Positions 62,287 through 64,000 of a stretch of DNA of 64,000 nt are shown piece after piece. Origin of the DNA: CAXBNB01 sp040151475 (GTDB lineage Bacteria; Bacteroidota; Bacteroidia; Cytophagales; Cyclobacteriaceae); assembly GCF_040151475.1 (NCBI RefSeq), contig NZ_JBDKWG010000146.1:62001-126000 (forward strand), given 5' to 3'. Both the position numbers and the translations under genes were made by a program. The notes beneath the pieces are model-generated. The model saw only the letters and a list, made by a program, of their open reading frames with translations. It was not told the DNA's origin and made no database searches. Numbering within the stretch: the first letter of the stretch is position 1; every line of letters begins with the position of its first letter.

Positions 62287-63756
62287 CTACCTCGAATAAT
62301 TCGGTGCTTCTCTGGTAATGAAGATATCGTGTGGGTGGCTTTCCTTAGAACCAGAAGCTGTGATTTTTACAAACTTAGCCTTTTTCAGGTCTTCAATAGT
62401 TCCTGCTCCACAGTATCCCATTCCGGCCTTGAGCCCTCCTGCCAGTTGATACAACACTTCTGACACCAACCCTTTATAGGGTACTCGTCCGACTATCCCT
62501 TCTGGCACCAGCTTTTTTACATCGTCTTCTGCATCCTGAAAGTAGCGATCTTTCGATCCATCTTCCATCGCCTCTACAGAACCCATACCCCGGTAAGATT
62601 TGAATTTTCTGCCTTCGTATATAATTACCTCCCCGGGGGCTTCCTCTGTACCTGCCAATAAAGAACCAATCATGATGGAATCTGCTCCGGCAGCTATGGC
62701 CTTCACCAAATCTCCTGAAAATCTTACACCTCCATCAGCTATAATTGGCACGCCTCTTCCGGCAACAGCTTTTGCGGATTCATATACCGCAGATAACTGT
62801 GGCATTCCTACTCCTGCTATTATCCTGGTGGTACAAATACTGCCAGGCCCCACACCTACTTTTATGGCATCTGCTCCGGCATCCGCCAAAGCAACTGCTG
62901 CCTCTGCGGTAGCAATATTTCCTACAATCACATCCAGATCAGGAAAACGCTCTTTTACTTTTTTACAAGTATCAATTACTCCTTTCGAATGCCCATGTGC
63001 CGTATCAATAGAAATGACATCTACTCCGGCCTTCACCAAAAGAGCTACCCGATCCAATATATCTGGTGTAACACCTACTGCGGCTCCCGCTCTCAGTCTT
63101 CCAAATTGGTCTTTACAAGCATTTGGCTTATCTCTTTTCTTTAAAATATCTTTGTATGTGATCAGCCCGGTAAGCTTACCATTAGCATCTACAATAGGGA
63201 GTTTTTCGATTTTATGTTCCTGCAAAATATCTTCTGCTTCAGCCAGATCAACACCGTCCGATGCTGTGATCAGGTTGTCAATTGTCATAATCTCACTTAC
63301 AGGTTGTTTCATGTTTTTCTGAAACCTCAAGTCCCTGTTGGTTACAATTCCCAATAGTTTATTGGTGTCATCTATTACAGGAATACCACCAATGTTAAAC
63401 TCACGCATTACTTTCAGCGCATCACCCACATTAGCTTTCACTTTGAGTGTAATAGGATCAAGGATCATTCCACTTTGAGACCTCTTTACTTTTCTCACCT
63501 CAGCCGCCTGTTTTTCGGCGGTCATATTTTTGTGAATAAAGCCAAGCCCTCCCTCAAGTGCCATAGAAATAGCCAGTTCAGATTCTGTCACCGTATCCAT
63601 AGCTGCAGATACCAAAGGGATATTCAGCGTAATGTTTTTAGTGAGTTGCGTTGATGTACTGGTGTCTCTGGGAAGAACCTCAGAATAGCCTGGAAGCAAC
63701 AACACATCGTCGTAAGTGAGGGCTTCAAAAAGTAGTTTGGAATTGTCGAAATGCAT
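62287..63756 (-). CDS. guaB: Inosine-5'-monophosphate dehydrogenase
   Basis: 489 residues. It oxidises IMP to XMP, the committed step to GMP. YDDVLLLPGYSEVLP at the start, two CBS domains inserted at roughly 95-215, and the catalytic cysteine C308 in GVGPGSICTTR. ADGGVRFSGDLVKAIAAGAD and the flap region SYRGMGSVEAM follow. The frame opens at a TTG 6 bp earlier; the ATG ending at 63756 was preferred. Monocistronic. Confidence 0.97.
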   Translation of the reverse strand: MHFDNSKLLFEALTYDDVLLLPGYSEVLPRDTSTSTQLTKNITLNIPLVSAAMDTVTESELAISMALEGGLGFIHKNMTAEKQAAEVRKVKRSQSGMILDPITLKVKANVGDALKVMREFNIGGIPVIDDTNKLLGIVTNRDLRFQKNMKQPVSEIMTIDNLITASDGVDLAEAEDILQEHKIEKLPIVDANGKLTGLITYKDILKKRDKPNACKDQFGRLRAGAAVGVTPDILDRVALLVKAGVDVISIDTAHGHSKGVIDTCKKVKERFPDLDVIVGNIATAEAAVALADAGADAIKVGVGPGSICTTRIIAGVGMPQLSAVYESAKAVAGRGVPIIADGGVRFSGDLVKAIAAGADSIMIGSLLAGTEEAPGEVIIYEGRKFKSYRGMGSVEAMEDGSKDRYFQDAEDDVKKLVPEGIVGRVPYKGLVSEVLYQLAGGLKAGMGYCGAGTIEDLKKAKFVKITASGSKESHPHDIFITREAPNYSR

Positions 63757-63784
63757 GTGCAAATAAGTATGATTATTTGCAGGG

Positions 63785-63792
63785 CAAAATTA
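63785..63792 (-). promoter_or_regulatory. Putative -7 promoter element of guaB
   Basis: Minus-strand TAATTTTG, exact TAnnTTTG, 28 bp before the guaB ATG. Confidence 0.45.
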
Positions 63793-63970
63793 TGAAAGTT
63801 AGTTGGATAATTAACTACACGATGAATAAATATTTTCTACAGTCATTAAGTTTCTACTATTTGAGAATTTCAAGACCGGAAATCTACGCTTTCAAAGTAA
63901 GCCCTGAAATAATGGGAGATAAAAAAAAAATGCCTCAACTTGCGCAGAAATTTTGAAACGAAATATTGAG

Positions 63971-64000
63971 ATGAAAAAATACGATATATACGGAATAGGA
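63971..64000 (+). CDS. PfkB/adenosine kinase-like gene, first ten codons only
   Basis: ATG at 63971 opens MKKYDIYGIG and runs off the window. This matches the usual start of PfkB-family adenosine/sugar kinases (KKYDVxGIGNALVD). It is divergent from guaB. A purine-salvage kinase next to guaB would make sense, but ten residues give weak support. Confidence 0.5.
   Translation, partial: MKKYDIYGIG

Noticed and set aside
62600..63322. 240-residue open frame on the plus strand
   Set aside because: It is antisense to guaB, whose protein is full-length and conserved; the frame is rich in Ala/Pro/Ser as expected for a shadow of it.
63792..63956. 54-residue plus-strand frame between guaB and the next gene
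   Set aside because: No recognisable motif, it includes a run of ten A, and it overlaps the guaB promoter. Not enough support to call a gene.
1..64000. CRISPR array, prophage, insertion sequence or toxin-antitoxin system
   Set aside because: No regularly spaced repeats, integrase, transposase, phage structural genes or small toxin/antitoxin pairs were seen.

Overview
The window is a chromosomal stretch of a Bacteroidota bacterium, most likely of the Cytophagales type. The pointers are: promoters of the TAnnTTTG (-7) class in front of many genes; a TonB-dependent receptor; a short protein resembling the type IX secretion sorting domain; a DUF5723-type membrane protein; an F-type ATPase operon without beta/epsilon genes and with a long His-rich N-terminal extension on subunit a; and an AccD without zinc-ribbon cysteines. 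The DNA is AT-rich throughout. I see no prophage, insertion sequence, CRISPR array or other large island. It reads as core genome with small accessory elements.

Region by region. 1-1717: a minus-strand marR / RND adaptor / RND permease efflux operon (the permease is cut by the window edge) with a MarR-type operator. 1961-4560: ccoI-ccoS, maturation factors for cbb3 cytochrome oxidase, behind an FNR-like site. 4568-9899: hemE, then a marR-fadN-fadA beta-oxidation operon whose promoter holds a 28-bp perfect palindrome. 10020-15333: an Lhr-type helicase and an acyl-CoA desaturase. 15412-21151: a minus-strand block with an SMP-30 lipoprotein, a 7TM hybrid histidine kinase, a heptose-7-phosphate kinase-like sugar kinase and an aspartate aminotransferase. 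21305-24708: a porin, tpx and a non-canonical Nramp-like transporter; tpx is bracketed by two inverted copies of a ~130-bp hairpin-rich repeat. 24740-28501: accD, a saccharopine/alanine dehydrogenase-like enzyme, an isoprenylcysteine methyltransferase-like membrane protein and a HAD phosphatase. 28594-34627: a TPR histidine kinase, a TPP riboswitch with its TonB receptor, a 2-oxoglutarate oxygenase-like protein and a PnuC/PnuT transporter, probably a thiamine uptake locus. 34725-37748: a degenerate inverted repeat, a DEAD-box-family helicase, recR, clpS and tRNA-Ala(GGC). 38049-50513: gcvP, a small secreted protein, a sigma-54 response regulator/kinase pair, feoAB, a membrane-anchored MutS-like ATPase and purKE. 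50642-55162: a lipoprotein/DUF5723 pair, then a UbiA-like prenyltransferase with a coupled methyltransferase. 55254-62156: one minus-strand operon M23 peptidase - bactofilin - atpZ - small membrane protein - atpB-E-F-H-A-G. 62287-64000: guaB and the first ten codons of a divergent PfkB/adenosine-kinase-like gene.

The most interesting items are: the paired inverted repeat around tpx, with base-pair covariation and common hairpin-loop motifs; the hairpin after atpE; an atpZ gene with no ordinary start codon; the fusion of cell-wall/cytoskeleton genes to the ATP synthase operon; the TPP-riboswitch receptor near a PnuC-type transporter; and the Nramp-like protein lacking both metal-binding motifs. 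All assignments come from reading motifs by eye; no database search was run.
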